Positions 1 through 8,995 of a stretch of DNA of 49,542 nucleotides are shown piece after piece. Each line of letters starts with the position of its first letter. The first letter of the stretch is position 1. The stretch lies in the NCBI GenBank assembly GCA_030748895.1, contig JASMLC010000011.1, positions 1-49,542 of the forward strand, given 5' to 3'. The position numbers and the translations under genes were made by a program. The notes beneath the pieces were generated by a model. The model was not told where the DNA came from and did no database searches. It saw nothing but the letters and a program-made list of their open reading frames with translations. The DNA is from Candidatus Poseidoniia archaeon (GTDB taxonomy: Archaea; Thermoplasmatota; Poseidoniia; MGIII; CG-Epi1).

Positions 1-2
1 AC

Positions 3-941
3 GAGGACCCGCCGCACGAGCTTTACATGGAAAACCAGGTCAAGGGACTGATGGCCGCCACCGGCTACGGGAACTGGAAGGACCAGGGTGGCTACAAGGT
101 TTCGGGCGACTTCACTGACCAGCTTTACGGCATGCAGGGCTCATTTTCCTACACCGTCGAGCTGAACAGCTGCGGAAGTCAGGGAGGTCTGCAGGGTGGT
201 TTCCACGCCGACCCGCTGCTCATCCGCCCCACCGTGCGGATGCACCTGCTGACCAACATGCATCTGCTGGACGAGTCACCCGAAGCCCGGATTGGGCAGA
301 TGTTCCCTGACTATGGAGACCTTAATGGCCCCGGAATCCACTCACCGGAGCAGACCCTGATGCCGTCGTTGACCCTTCTCTCGAAGGGGGAGAGCATAGG
401 CTTCCAGTCCGACACCGAAGTTGACTTCGGCGACTACTACTCGGATGACAAGCTGCCGGTAAGGATTAAGGTAGCGAACGCCCAGTTCATGCTGAAGGAT
501 TCGCTGGTCCTGCGGTACCGGACGGCCGAAATGGTGGCCGGTGCCTGGAACGAATTGCCCATGTCCTGCATCGTTGACTGTGACCCGCGGGATTACTCGG
601 ATTTTAGCCCCAACCTCACGATTCCGCAACGTGAATCTGTCTTCCGGGCCTACATCCCCGCCACCGAATCCTCCACACACATCCAGTTCTACGCTGTGGC
701 GCAGGACTCCCGCCTCGCTAACGAATTCGGTGGCGGTTTCGTCTACACCGGTTACGGAGCTGCCGCGCCTGTCAAGATTTTCGTCGACGACATCATCGGC
801 TTCGGCAACTCTGTGCTGGACTTCATCGCAGTCGGCTTCATGATGGTCATCATCTACGGCGTCATCTGGGGCGGGCTCTACCGCATGGTGGACCTCGCCA
901 TCGCTGCGGAGCGGCGCAAGCGGGCGGAGGAAGACGGTTGA
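3..941 (+). CDS. M14-type zinc carboxypeptidase-like protein, membrane anchored (5' end outside window)
   Basis: The reading frame is open from base 3, upstream of the first ATG at 27, so the gene is cut by the window edge and only its C-terminal part is visible. Near the visible N-terminus the stretch SGDFTDQLYGMQGSFSYTVE resembles the end of the M14 metallocarboxypeptidase fold, where a conserved Glu in a Y-x-x-E-L context is the catalytic base; the upstream H-x-x-E...H zinc ligands would lie outside. A beta-rich ectodomain follows, then one C-terminal membrane span (about 25 residues ending in YRMVDLA) and a short basic tail (RRKRAEEDG). I infer an extracellular peptidase tethered to the membrane. 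Its TGA overlaps the TTG start of the amino-acid symporter gene, so peptide cleavage and amino-acid uptake are probably co-expressed. Family call moderately sure. Confidence 0.7.
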   Translation, partial: EDPPHELYMENQVKGLMAATGYGNWKDQGGYKVSGDFTDQLYGMQGSFSYTVELNSCGSQGGLQGGFHADPLLIRPTVRMHLLTNMHLLDESPEARIGQMFPDYGDLNGPGIHSPEQTLMPSLTLLSKGESIGFQSDTEVDFGDYYSDDKLPVRIKVANAQFMLKDSLVLRYRTAEMVAGAWNELPMSCIVDCDPRDYSDFSPNLTIPQRESVFRAYIPATESSTHIQFYAVAQDSRLANEFGGGFVYTGYGAAAPVKIFVDDIIGFGNSVLDFIAVGFMMVIIYGVIWGGLYRMVDLAIAAERRKRAEEDG

Positions 942-2461
942 AAGAAACGGCCGCCGGAGGCGGCGAGGTGTTCTCCTCACGACTGGGGTTGATTCTGACC
1001 ACCATCGGTGCCGCAGTCGGCACTGGCAATATCTGGCGCTTCCCGCGCGAGGCGGCCGCCAACGGAGGCGGGTCGTTCATGATTGGCTGGTTGCTCTTCC
1101 TCTTCGCGTGGTCGATTCCGCTGCTGATGGCCGAGTTCGCCATCGGCAAGAAGACGCGACTCGGCACCATCGGCTCGATGCGCGACATGGCGGGGCGCAA
1201 CTGGACCTGGATGGGGATGTGGATGGTGTGGGTCGGCGTCGCGGTTGGATTCTACTACGCGGTCGTGATGGGCTGGACCATTCGCTACTTCTGGGTTGCG
1301 CTCTCTGGTGAAATCAACCTCGCGACCGATACTGAGGCGACAATGCTGATGTGGGAGAACTTCATCCACGATTCGCCGCTGGAAGTGGTCATGTTCCAGC
1401 TCATCGCCGTCAGCATCTCGGGGGTAATAGTCTACGGTGGTATCCGCGGGATTGAGCGCGCCAATACCATCCTGATTCCCTGCCTGGTCGGCTTCCTGAT
1501 TATCGCGATGATTTATCCATTTATCCTCAACCCGTCGGGCGCGGCGACCGGCCTGCGCTTCCTCTTCATCCCACAGTGGGACTATTTCTTTAGGGGTGAA
1601 ACCTGGATTCGGGCGCTGACGCAGTCGGCCTGGTCCACTTCGGCCGGCTTCGGGATGGCGATTACCTACGCCGTGGCGATGAAGAAGAAGGAGGACATCG
1701 CGCTCAACGCCTTCCTCACCGGCCTGGGCAATAACTCGGTCTCGCTGATTGCGGGTGTCGCCGTGCTTGGCACCATCTTCGCCATGTCCGAAACCACGGC
1801 CGACGGCCTCGCCGCAGTCGAGGCCGGCTCCTCCGGCTTGACCTTCGTCCACCTGACCGCGCTCTTCGCGGCGATGCCGGCGGGGCGACTGATGGGCGCC
1901 ATATTCTTCCTGGCGATGTCGTTCGCCGCGCTGACGTCGATGATTGCGACTGTCGAGATTGCGGCGCGCAATTTTGTTGATATGGGCTGGGAGCGCAACG
2001 AGGCGGTGAAGTACATCTGCGTCGCCATCGCACTCTGCGGGTTGCCTTCAGCTTACAGCCTCGAGTTCCTTGACAACCAGGACTTCGTCTGGGGCACCGG
2101 GCTGATTGTCTCAGGGCTGATGGTGGCGGTTGTCGTGATGCGGTTCGGCACCAGCGAATTCCGCGAGACTTTCATCAACACCGAATACAGTGACCTCTAC
2201 ATCGGCAAGTGGTGGGAATACATCATCCGCTACGCTTTCCCCCTCGAGTTCGCGCTAGTCTTCGGCTTCTTCATCTACGAGAAATTGCAGGATAGCTCGT
2301 CTTCGCCGATTGGCGGCATGGACCTCGGGCTCTTCACAATCCTGACGATGGTGGTGCAATGGCTGATTATCATTTCCCTCTTCGCCTTCGGCTTCAACGA
2401 CCGCGTCGCCGATAAAATCAAGGCCGGGCCGCTCACGGTCGCCGAGGCTGAGGAAGTCTAG
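938..2461 (+). CDS. Sodium-dependent amino-acid symporter of the NSS (SNF) family
   Basis: The 507-residue protein has the first-helix signature of neurotransmitter:sodium symporters (GAAVGTGNIWRFP near residues 24-36, followed by NGGGSF), where Na+ and the substrate are bound in known members. About 11-12 hydrophobic helices follow, the usual size and topology for prokaryotic members. These proteins import amino acids with Na+ across the cytoplasmic membrane. The TTG start overlaps the stop of the upstream peptidase gene (TTGA), suggesting translational coupling. The C-terminus converges with and overlaps by a few bases the stop of the minus-strand HEAT/zinc-ribbon gene. The exact substrate cannot be told from sequence. 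Confidence 0.93.
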   Translation: MKETAAGGGEVFSSRLGLILTTIGAAVGTGNIWRFPREAAANGGGSFMIGWLLFLFAWSIPLLMAEFAIGKKTRLGTIGSMRDMAGRNWTWMGMWMVWVGVAVGFYYAVVMGWTIRYFWVALSGEINLATDTEATMLMWENFIHDSPLEVVMFQLIAVSISGVIVYGGIRGIERANTILIPCLVGFLIIAMIYPFILNPSGAATGLRFLFIPQWDYFFRGETWIRALTQSAWSTSAGFGMAITYAVAMKKKEDIALNAFLTGLGNNSVSLIAGVAVLGTIFAMSETTADGLAAVEAGSSGLTFVHLTALFAAMPAGRLMGAIFFLAMSFAALTSMIATVEIAARNFVDMGWERNEAVKYICVAIALCGLPSAYSLEFLDNQDFVWGTGLIVSGLMVAVVVMRFGTSEFRETFINTEYSDLYIGKWWEYIIRYAFPLEFALVFGFFIYEKLQDSSSSPIGGMDLGLFTILTMVVQWLIIISLFAFGFNDRVADKIKAGPLTVAEAEEV

Positions 2462-4551
2462 GCCAGGATTACCGGCGCGCCGCAGCCGCCGCAGAACTTC
2501 TGCCCGGCCTCCAGCGCACCGCCGCACTGCCGGCAGCTAGTGGGCGCCTCCGGTTTGGCTGGCGTCGCGCTACCGCAGCCGCCGCAGAACTTCTGGTTCA
2601 GCGAGAGCGGTGAATTGCATTCGAGGCAGTGGTAGCCGGTATCGCTGCGCTCGACTCGCTCGCGCAGCCGGACGCCACACTTGCCGCAAATGCGGAAGTC
2701 GGACGGCAGGCGTGCACCGCAATTGTCGCAGTCGATGTGGAAGTGGCGAGTGACGACAGAGGTCTGCGTCTCCGGCACTACGGTCGCGCCGACTGCCGAG
2801 GCAAAGAGCTCGCGCGACTCGAATTCGGTCGAGTCATTCACCTCGACGATATCCTGTTTCTGCTGGTGGAAATTAGCTCCCTCGAAGCTGTGATAGACCA
2901 CGTCCACCGTCAGCGGTACCAGCCCCTTGCCTTTCGGGTAGACCTCGATTTCCAGCGTGCGCTTCTCGGTCGCCTCCATGCCGTGCAACAGCGTCTGTCC
3001 ACGCGTTGCAAAGCTGTCGCCGAAATCCAGCGTTATCTGCCGCGCGACCGCGCCGCCGATGTTTTCCAGCTCCAGCGACAGGACGCTCCAGTCGTCGGGA
3101 ACCAGCGGGCTCTCGACCCGCCCTCGCAGGACGATATCGGGCCGTGATTCGACCGCCTGCTGCTGTGAGAGCAGGAGCGCCTGCTCTGCCTTCTCATGCG
3201 CTTCCTTGTAGCGCTGCTTTTCCAAAAGCTTCTCCGCCTCCGCCAGCAACGCTTCGGCCGCGGCGATCGAGACGCCTTTGTGGGAAACCGACTGGATAGT
3301 TGACTCGGCGCGGGTCAATGCCGCCTTCACCCGGTCACTCTCCTTCTCAGCACGCGCCGCGATATCTTCGGCGCGTGTGGAATAGTCCATGCATTTCGGG
3401 TAGTCACCGCGCCCGTACGCTTTCTCGGCGTCCGCCAGCAACTTATCTGCTTGACCGGTTGCGACGCCGAAGTTCTGCGCCGAATGGAGGACGCCGCGCG
3501 CTGATTCGAGCGCTGCGGACGCCTTCTGGAGGGCATCGTAGTCGAGCGAGGAGACCTTGATTTCCTCCATAGCCTTCGCCGCCGCGGTCCGCACAAGGTC
3601 GTCACCGTCGTTGAGCGCGTGCACCAGCGATGGCACCGCGTCCTTGATGAGGCTCATTTTCTTGCGCCCCATGATTCCCAGCAGCAGCGCCGCCTGTTCG
3701 CGAATCTCCCAGCGCTGGTGGCCAAGGTCATGCGCGAGGTGGCGCACCGCCGGGGCGAACAGTCCCGGGTCGCGCTCAGCCAGCGGCTGCGCGGTCAGGA
3801 TGGCGTGCAGTCTCAGTTCCGGGTCGACCTTGCGTGCGGTCAGCGGCCGCAGCAGCAGCCGCGGCACCGCCGCGACGCCCGCCGCGCCGGCCGAAATCAG
3901 CATCAGCCCCGCCTGTTTCTGGATAGCAGAATTGCGGTGCCCGAGCAGCTTCACCAGCCGCGGTGCCGCGCGGGCGAGCGCTGCCGGCTGTTTTTCGGCC
4001 ACCTGTTCCAGTAGTGCCAGCGCGTTCCGGACGGTCGCCGGCTTCCTCGAGCCGAGCTGCTTCGCCAGCTGCGCCGCTACCGCCGTGGGGGCGCGGCGCC
4101 CGAGGTCAGTAATCAGCTGCAACAGCGGTGCCTGGACTCCCGGCTGGGGGTTGTCCAGCCGCTCGACCAGCTTGGCCAGCTGTGGCAGCACCGCCTTAGG
4201 TTCCTGGCGGGCGACCTTGTCGAGCAGCTCCAGCGCAGTGGTGCGATTGTCCATGCGGGTGTCCTGCACCAGGCCCGCCAGCGGTCCGCTCGCTTTCGCG
4301 AAGCCTTTGGGATGGAGGTCGAACAGGTGCTGCAGCAGCAGCACCGCCTGATGGCGCACTGCGGGATTATCGTCGGAAAGCAGCTTCGTGACTTGCGGCA
4401 GGAACTTGGGAACCAGCCGCGGCACGAAGTGGTCATGCAGCTGGCGTACGAGGGTGATACGCCGGTCCGCCGAGGCTTCGGCGATAGACTTCAACCGCCG
4501 TTCAATCTGGGTTGCTTCATGAGCAGCCCTGATATCTTCGCCAACACCCAT
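2458..4551 (-). CDS. HEAT-repeat / helical-repeat / zinc-ribbon scaffold protein in the dnaK operon
   Basis: The start is taken at the ATG at 4551 (MGVGEDIRAAHEA); an in-frame ATG further upstream lies inside dnaK. The 697-residue product has four parts. Residues about 1-350 are HEAT-type helical repeats (LLQHLFDLHP, LLDKVARQEP, LLEQVAEKQP and similar). About 360-480 are TPR-like or coiled helices (LLADAEKAYGRGDYPKCMDY, LLAEAEKLLEKQRYKEAHEK). About 490-590 form a CARDB/Ig-like beta domain. The end carries three zinc ribbons (CDNC..CGKC, CLEC..CGGC, CRQC..CGGC). No signal peptide or membrane span is seen. It lies 52 bases downstream of dnaK on the same strand, with a gggag/ctccc hairpin at 4552-4566 just before the start. 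Function unknown; a protein-binding scaffold linked to the chaperone system is an inference. Confidence 0.8.
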   Translation of the reverse strand: MGVGEDIRAAHEATQIERRLKSIAEASADRRITLVRQLHDHFVPRLVPKFLPQVTKLLSDDNPAVRHQAVLLLQHLFDLHPKGFAKASGPLAGLVQDTRMDNRTTALELLDKVARQEPKAVLPQLAKLVERLDNPQPGVQAPLLQLITDLGRRAPTAVAAQLAKQLGSRKPATVRNALALLEQVAEKQPAALARAAPRLVKLLGHRNSAIQKQAGLMLISAGAAGVAAVPRLLLRPLTARKVDPELRLHAILTAQPLAERDPGLFAPAVRHLAHDLGHQRWEIREQAALLLGIMGRKKMSLIKDAVPSLVHALNDGDDLVRTAAAKAMEEIKVSSLDYDALQKASAALESARGVLHSAQNFGVATGQADKLLADAEKAYGRGDYPKCMDYSTRAEDIAARAEKESDRVKAALTRAESTIQSVSHKGVSIAAAEALLAEAEKLLEKQRYKEAHEKAEQALLLSQQQAVESRPDIVLRGRVESPLVPDDWSVLSLELENIGGAVARQITLDFGDSFATRGQTLLHGMEATEKRTLEIEVYPKGKGLVPLTVDVVYHSFEGANFHQQKQDIVEVNDSTEFESRELFASAVGATVVPETQTSVVTRHFHIDCDNCGARLPSDFRICGKCGVRLRERVERSDTGYHCLECNSPLSLNQKFCGGCGSATPAKPEAPTSCRQCGGALEAGQKFCGGCGAPVILA

Positions 4552-4603
4552 GGGAGTTACTCTCCCGCCATAGGACGCACTGCAGGATATAGCGTTTGCC
4601 CAG

Positions 4604-6460
4604 CTATTTCTCGTCGACTTCTTCGTAGTCAACGTCGACTACGTTCTCGTCGGCGGCAGGTGTGTCGCCCTCACCGCCGGGAGCCTGCTGTGCAGCCTCC
4701 TCGGCCGCCTGCTGGTACATCTGCTGGCCGACCACCTGCGAAGCGGTCATGTACGCCTCGCTAGCTGCCTTCAGCGCGTCGAGGTCGTCGCCCCGGATGG
4801 CCTCCTCGAGAGCAGGCTTCGCCGCCTCGATGCCCTTGCGGGTCTCCTCGTCGACCTTGTCGCCCAGTTCCTTGAGCGACTTCTCGGTGGCGTAAATCAG
4901 CGATTCGCCCTGGTTGCGCGTCTCGACGAGCTCGCGCAGTTTCCTGTCCTCCTCGGCGTGCGCTTCCCCCTCCTTGACCTTGGCCTCGATTTCCTCGTCG
5001 CTCAGGTTTGACTTGGCCTTGATTTCGATTTTCTGCTCGTTCCCGGTGCCCAAATCCTTGGCGCTGACGTTCAGGATACCGTTGCGGTCGATGTCGAACT
5101 TGACCTCAACCTGTGGTACGCCGCGCGGCGCGGGGGGGATGCCGGTGAGCATGAACTTGCCGAGCGTCGTGTTCTGCCCCGCCATAGTGCGTTCGCCCTG
5201 CAGGATGTGGATTTCGACGCTGGGCTGGTTGTCGGCCGCGGTCGAAAAGGTGTTCTGCTTGCCAGTAGGAATGGTGGTGTTGCGCTCGATGAGCGGCGTC
5301 ATCACGCCCCCCTCGGTCTCGATGCCGAGCGTCAGCGGCGTCACGTCAAGCAGCAGCACGTCCTTGACGTCGCCCGCAATCACGCCGCCCTGCAGGGCCG
5401 CCCCCATCGCGACGCACTGCATCGGGTCGATGCCGCTCTCCGCCTTGCGGCCGATGATTTTCTCGAACCGTTCGCGGACAATCGGCATGCGCGTCGGCCC
5501 GCCCACCAGCAGCACGCGGTCGACGTCGCCCGGCTTGAGCTTGGCGTCCTTGAACGCCTGCTTGATGGGCTTGTCGCACTTGGCGAGCACCGGCTCGACC
5601 AGTTTCTGCAGCTTTGCCCGCGTCAGGTCCACTTCCAGGTGCTTGGGACCAGCCGAATCAGCCCAGATGTAAGGGAGATTGATGGTCGCCTTGACCGTGC
5701 TGGAAAGCTCGATTTTCGCTTTCTCGCCTGCGTCGCGCAGCCGCTGGAACGCAGCGGGGTCCTGCCGCAGGTCGACGCCGTTATCGGCCTTGAAATTCTC
5801 GGCCAGCCAGTCGATAATCGCGTCGTCCATATCGGTCCCGCCAAGGAGGGTGTCTCCCGACGTGGAGAGCACTTCGAAAACGCCTTCGGCCATCTCCATG
5901 ATAGTGACGTCGAAAGTGCCGCCGCCCAGGTCCAGTACGGCGACCTTGTGTTCGCCCTCACGGTCCTGGTCGAGGCCGTACGCCAGCGCAGCCGCGGTCG
6001 GCTCGTTGATGATGCGCTCGACCTCGAGCCCCGCGATATGGCCGGCGTCCTTGGTCGCCTGCCGCTGGTTATCGTTGAAGTAGGCGGGGACCGTGATTAC
6101 GGCCTTGCTGATTTCCTGTCCCAGATGCGCCTCGGCGTCAGCCTTGATTTTCTGCAGAATCATCGCCGAAATTTCCTCGGGCGAGTATTTCTTCTTGCCT
6201 ATCTTGACGCGCTCGTCGGTTCCCATCTTGCGCTTGATGCGCATGATGGTGCGCTCGGGGTTGAGGACCGCCTGCCGCTTGGCCAGGTCGCCCACCAGCC
6301 GCTCGCCGTCCCTGGTGAAGGCGACGACCGACGGGAACATCTTGCCGCCGAAGGTCGACCCCTCGGCCGAGGGGATGATGGTCGGGCGGCCGCCCTCAAG
6401 GTGCGCCGCTTCCGAATTCGTGGTTCCGAGGTCTATGCCGATTATGATTTCCTTAGCCAT
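4604..6460 (-). CDS. dnaK: Chaperone DnaK (Hsp70)
   Basis: A full-length 618-residue Hsp70. The N-terminal ATPase domain shows GIDLGTTNS near residue 9, the phosphate-binding stretch [13 protein letters not shown] and the LVGGPTRMP motif. The substrate-binding domain follows ([14 protein letters not shown], then a helical lid) and ends in an acidic tail ([10 protein letters not shown]), close to the bacterial pattern. It folds or disaggregates client proteins using ATP with GrpE as exchange factor. Archaeal dnaK genes are generally held to be acquired from bacteria, which fits. It starts 2 bases after the grpE stop. No dnaJ follows; the next gene is a HEAT/zinc-ribbon protein. Confidence 0.98.
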   Translation of the reverse strand: MAKEIIIGIDLGTTNSEAAHLEGGRPTIIPSAEGSTFGGKMFPSVVAFTRDGERLVGDLAKRQAVLNPERTIMRIKRKMGTDERVKIGKKKYSPEEISAMILQKIKADAEAHLGQEISKAVITVPAYFNDNQRQATKDAGHIAGLEVERIINEPTAAALAYGLDQDREGEHKVAVLDLGGGTFDVTIMEMAEGVFEVLSTSGDTLLGGTDMDDAIIDWLAENFKADNGVDLRQDPAAFQRLRDAGEKAKIELSSTVKATINLPYIWADSAGPKHLEVDLTRAKLQKLVEPVLAKCDKPIKQAFKDAKLKPGDVDRVLLVGGPTRMPIVRERFEKIIGRKAESGIDPMQCVAMGAALQGGVIAGDVKDVLLLDVTPLTLGIETEGGVMTPLIERNTTIPTGKQNTFSTAADNQPSVEIHILQGERTMAGQNTTLGKFMLTGIPPAPRGVPQVEVKFDIDRNGILNVSAKDLGTGNEQKIEIKAKSNLSDEEIEAKVKEGEAHAEEDRKLRELVETRNQGESLIYATEKSLKELGDKVDEETRKGIEAAKPALEEAIRGDDLDALKAASEAYMTASQVVGQQMYQQAAEEAAQQAPGGEGDTPAADENVVDVDYEEVDEK

Positions 6461-6462
6461 TT

Positions 6463-6999
6463 TTACTCCGTTGTTTCAATTTCTGTTGCCGGTTGGGGTG
6501 TGCGGCTGACGATGACCCGCGCGGGTCGCAGCAGCTCGCCCTGCAGGAGGTAGCCCGGCTGGACCACCTCGATAATCGTTTCTTCCTCGAGGTCTTCACG
6601 CTCGACCGCGCTCAGCGCCTCGTGCAGTCGGTGGTCGAACTGGCCGGCGGGGTTAATCGCCTCAAGGCCCAGCGCGTCCATCGCCGCCTGTAGCTGTTTC
6701 TGGATTCCCGTCAGGCCAGCGACCGCCGCCTCGACGTCGGGGTAGCTCGCTTCCGCCGCCTGCGCCGCAGTCTCCAGCACTTCGAGGAATGGCGTCGCAA
6801 CGGCGCCGCGCGCCCGTAGCGCATCGCGCGAGCGGTCGCGCTCGACCCGCTTGCGGAAGTTGTCGAAGTCAGCGGCGACGCGGTGCAGCTGCTCCTGCAC
6901 TTCGCCCAGCTCCGCCTGCGCTGCGGCGAGCGGGTCTGCGACCTCCACTTCCGCCTCTTCTGCGGGCTCTTTTATGGCTTTCTTCGTCTTGCGTGGCAT
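6463..6999 (-). CDS. grpE: Nucleotide exchange factor GrpE
   Basis: This 178-residue protein has the GrpE layout: a charged disordered N-terminus ([18 protein letters not shown]), a long coiled helix containing the typical [17 protein letters not shown] stretch, and a C-terminal beta domain with [13 protein letters not shown] and the [20 protein letters not shown] signature. It releases ADP from DnaK. It is the first gene of the grpE-dnaK-HEAT unit. Unlike most genes in this window it does not look leaderless: its TATA box is about 50 bases upstream of the ATG, and an array of AGGTTG half-sites lies in the leader. Confidence 0.96.
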   Translation of the reverse strand: MPRKTKKAIKEPAEEAEVEVADPLAAAQAELGEVQEQLHRVAADFDNFRKRVERDRSRDALRARGAVATPFLEVLETAAQAAEASYPDVEAAVAGLTGIQKQLQAAMDALGLEAINPAGQFDHRLHEALSAVEREDLEEETIIEVVQPGYLLQGELLRPARVIVSRTPQPATEIETTE

Positions 7000-7004
7000 C
7001 GGTA

Positions 7005-7060
7005 GTCAACCTCAGGTTGTCAACCTGTCATTACGCCACTTTGGGCCTGTATATAAAATT
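7005..7060 (-). promoter_or_regulatory. grpE-dnaK promoter with three alternating AGGTTG half-sites (possible heat-shock operator)
   Basis: A TATA-like box (tgtatataaaatt, 7049-7060) lies 50-60 bases upstream of the grpE ATG, predicting a transcription start near 7025-7030. At 7007-7026 there is caacct-c-aggttg-t-caacct, three copies of a 6-base half-site in alternating orientation, giving two overlapping palindromes. The array sits at or just after the predicted transcription start, as for a repressor site. It does not resemble CIRCE. The box position also overlaps the stop of the upstream gene on the same strand. Confidence 0.6.
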
Positions 7061-7460
7061 ACTTGAGTCCGAACCTGCGCCCTGCCTCGAGCGCGCGCTT
7101 CCAGTAGCGGCTCGGGAGCTGGTAGCGGCTCATCTGCTGTAGCTCGGTCCACTCGCGCTGAAAATTCGCCTTTGAGTTGACGGCGATTAGTTCTTCAAAG
7201 CGCGCCATGTACCAGCGCACCAGCCAGAGCTGGTAGCTGCTGACGGCGAGTAGCACGATGCCGAAGACCAGTGCCCAGATGTCGTATTCGCCCAGCGCCT
7301 CGAGGATGGCGCCCGGCGCCCAGCTTTCGGTGCGATACCATGTTCCAATGGCGCCCACCAGCGCCAGTGCGCCCGAAAGGATGGTGCCGACAGTCGCCAG
7401 CGCCAGCATGTTCTCGCGTCGCCATTCGGCGAAATCTTTGCGCCATTGCTCGAAGTCCAT
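7059..7460 (-). CDS. Small membrane protein of unknown function
   Basis: The start is taken at the ATG at 7460 (MDFEQWRKDFAEW), giving 133 residues; longer upstream extensions run into the aminotransferase gene and are arginine-rich out-of-frame sequence. Two membrane spans are visible (ALATVGTILSGALALVGAI and DIWALVFGIVLLAVSSYQLW), followed by an amphipathic cytoplasmic C-terminus with many aromatic and basic residues. It is upstream of grpE on the same strand but probably separately transcribed, since the grpE promoter overlaps its end. It diverges from the aminotransferase gene across 73 bases. I do not recognise a family. Confidence 0.65.
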   Translation of the reverse strand: MDFEQWRKDFAEWRRENMLALATVGTILSGALALVGAIGTWYRTESWAPGAILEALGEYDIWALVFGIVLLAVSSYQLWLVRWYMARFEELIAVNSKANFQREWTELQQMSRYQLPSRYWKRALEAGRRFGLK

Positions 7461-7533
7461 TGCCGCGGCACCCGGCCCGCCTTCAAAAAAGTGGCGTCCG
7501 AATGCTCTTAACAGCAGCGGGGGTCGCCGCGGC

Positions 7534-8733
7534 ATGTCGCGCGTCGCCGCTCGCATGGGTCGCCTGGGCACCGAGACCGCTATGGCCATCTCGGTCGAAG
7601 CGGGTGCGCACGCGGCCGCCGGCAACCGCGTTTTCCCGTTCCATCTCGGCGACCTGAACCTGCCGACTCCCGCGCCGGTACGCGACGCAGCCAGCGCTGC
7701 GCTCGGGGCGGGCCACACCGGTTACTGCCCCGCGGCCGGGATTCCCGCGCTGCGCGAGGCGCTGGCGGCCGACGTCGGCGGGGCACGCGGGCTAGACTAC
7801 GGCGCCGCCAACGTCTCGGTCCAGCCTGGCGGCAAGCCCACCATTGGCAAGTACATCGCCGCGGTGATGGAGCGCGGCGACGCGGTACTCTACCCCAACC
7901 CCGGCTACCCCATCTACGAGTCGCAAATCGAGTTCTTCGGTGGCGTTGCGCATCCCTACGGCTACGTCGATACGCCCGACGGGCTGCGGCTTGATTTCGA
8001 CGCCATCGAGGCCGGCATCGCCGTCGGCGCGCGACATTTGTTCTACAATAACTACAACAATCCCACCGGCGCCTCTTCGCCGCCGGCGGAGATGGAGCGG
8101 CTGGCGCAGCTCGCCATCGAGCACGACCTGCTCGTGGTGAGCGACGAGGCGTACTTCGATATCCTGTTCGACGGCGAGCCGCGCTCGATTGCGAGCCTGC
8201 CGGGGATGCGCGCGCGGACGCTGATTCTCTACACCTTCTCGAAGAAGTTCGCGATGACCGGCTGGCGGCTGGGCAGTGCCATCGGCCCGCGCTGGCTGGT
8301 CGATGAAATCAACCGGCTCAACGTCAACGCCGAATCCTGCACCGCCCATTTCGTCCAACACGCTGGCGTCGCTGCGCTGGCGCTGTCGCGGGACGCGACA
8401 GCGCCACTCGTCGACCGGCTGCGCGCGCGGCGCGACCGGCTGGCGGGGCTGCTCAACGACATCGACGGTGTTTCCGCGCACCTGCCGGAGGCGGGTTTCT
8501 ACCTCTTCCCGCGCGTCACCGGCCTGCTGCAGCGCACCGGCTTCGACGACCCCGAGGAGTTCCGCAAGGCGGTGCTGGCGGAAACGGGGGTCAGCTTCTG
8601 CGGCCGGCACCACTTCGGGCGGCCACTGCCGGGCGAGCGCGAGCATTACCTGCGCTTCGCCTTTTCCGGGATTTCGCTGGACGCCCTCGCGGAAGGCGCC
8701 GCGCGGCTCGCGGAGTGGGCTGACAGCCGCTAG
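7534..8733 (+). CDS. PLP-dependent aminotransferase, class I/II (aspartate aminotransferase-like)
   Basis: The 399-residue protein begins at the ATG at 7534 (an ATG at 7555 is an alternative; nothing upstream is conserved). It shows the fold-type I pattern: a substrate loop near the N-terminus (FHLGDLNLPTPAPV), GHTGYCPAAGIPALREAL, YNNYNNPTGA with the Asn that contacts PLP, a conserved VSDEAYFD with the Asp that pairs with the pyridine nitrogen, and TFSKKFAMTGWRLG with the Schiff-base Lys. The C-terminal domain contains the Arg (YLRFAFS) that binds the substrate carboxylate. It moves amino groups between amino acids and 2-oxoacids in the cytoplasm; the exact amino donor is not determined. It is convergent with the AbrB gene, the stops overlapping. 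Confidence 0.92.
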   Translation: MSRVAARMGRLGTETAMAISVEAGAHAAAGNRVFPFHLGDLNLPTPAPVRDAASAALGAGHTGYCPAAGIPALREALAADVGGARGLDYGAANVSVQPGGKPTIGKYIAAVMERGDAVLYPNPGYPIYESQIEFFGGVAHPYGYVDTPDGLRLDFDAIEAGIAVGARHLFYNNYNNPTGASSPPAEMERLAQLAIEHDLLVVSDEAYFDILFDGEPRSIASLPGMRARTLILYTFSKKFAMTGWRLGSAIGPRWLVDEINRLNVNAESCTAHFVQHAGVAALALSRDATAPLVDRLRARRDRLAGLLNDIDGVSAHLPEAGFYLFPRVTGLLQRTGFDDPEEFRKAVLAETGVSFCGRHHFGRPLPGEREHYLRFAFSGISLDALAEGAARLAEWADSR

Positions 8734-8897
8734 GCGATGGTAATGGCGACCTTCTTGATGAGGACCTCGTCACCACTCTTGACGAAGGTCACGTAGGTTT
8801 CGCCAGCAACCAGGTTGAGTTCCTCCTCGACCCAGCGGGGAAGGTAGATGCGCCGGTTCATGTCATACTTCTTGACGTCGGTAACGGCTGGTGCCAT
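8730..8897 (-). CDS. AbrB/SpoVT-type DNA-binding protein
   Basis: The start at 8897 ([12 protein letters not shown]) gives 55 residues. The pattern V[15 protein letters not shown] followed by [21 protein letters not shown] is the swapped-hairpin AbrB fold, with the basic strand contacting DNA. Such single-domain proteins act as dimeric transcription regulators or as antitoxin-type DNA binders. No toxin partner is adjacent. A T-rich box (cttttagg in the gene's direction) lies about 26-33 bases upstream of the start. It diverges from mdh. Confidence 0.8.
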   Translation of the reverse strand: MAPAVTDVKKYDMNRRIYLPRWVEEELNLVAGETYVTFVKSGDEVLIKKVAITIA

Positions 8898-8967
8898 GCC
8901 TTGCCACCCCTTGTGGCCTAAAAGGGTTATGTGCATTTAGGGTGTTTGACAGGCGGGCGAGGATTGC

Positions 8968-8975
8968 CTTTATCT
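8968..8975 (+). promoter_or_regulatory. TATA-like box of mdh
   Basis: ctttatct lies 21-28 bases before the mdh ATG, the spacing expected for a leaderless archaeal transcript. The same core (cttatct) at the same distance precedes the rsmA start inside the tRNA gene. Confidence 0.6.
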
Positions 8976-8995
8976 CATCCCCGCAGTCGCCCGTT

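Noticed and set aside
5207-6553. A 448-codon plus-strand open frame opposite dnaK
   Set aside because: dnaK on the other strand is certain, and antisense open frames opposite dnaK are a known artefact of its codon pattern.
7258-7533. Upstream extension of the aminotransferase frame by 92 codons
   Set aside because: It overlaps the membrane-protein gene on the other strand, is Ser/Ala/Pro-rich and lies before the point where the family begins.
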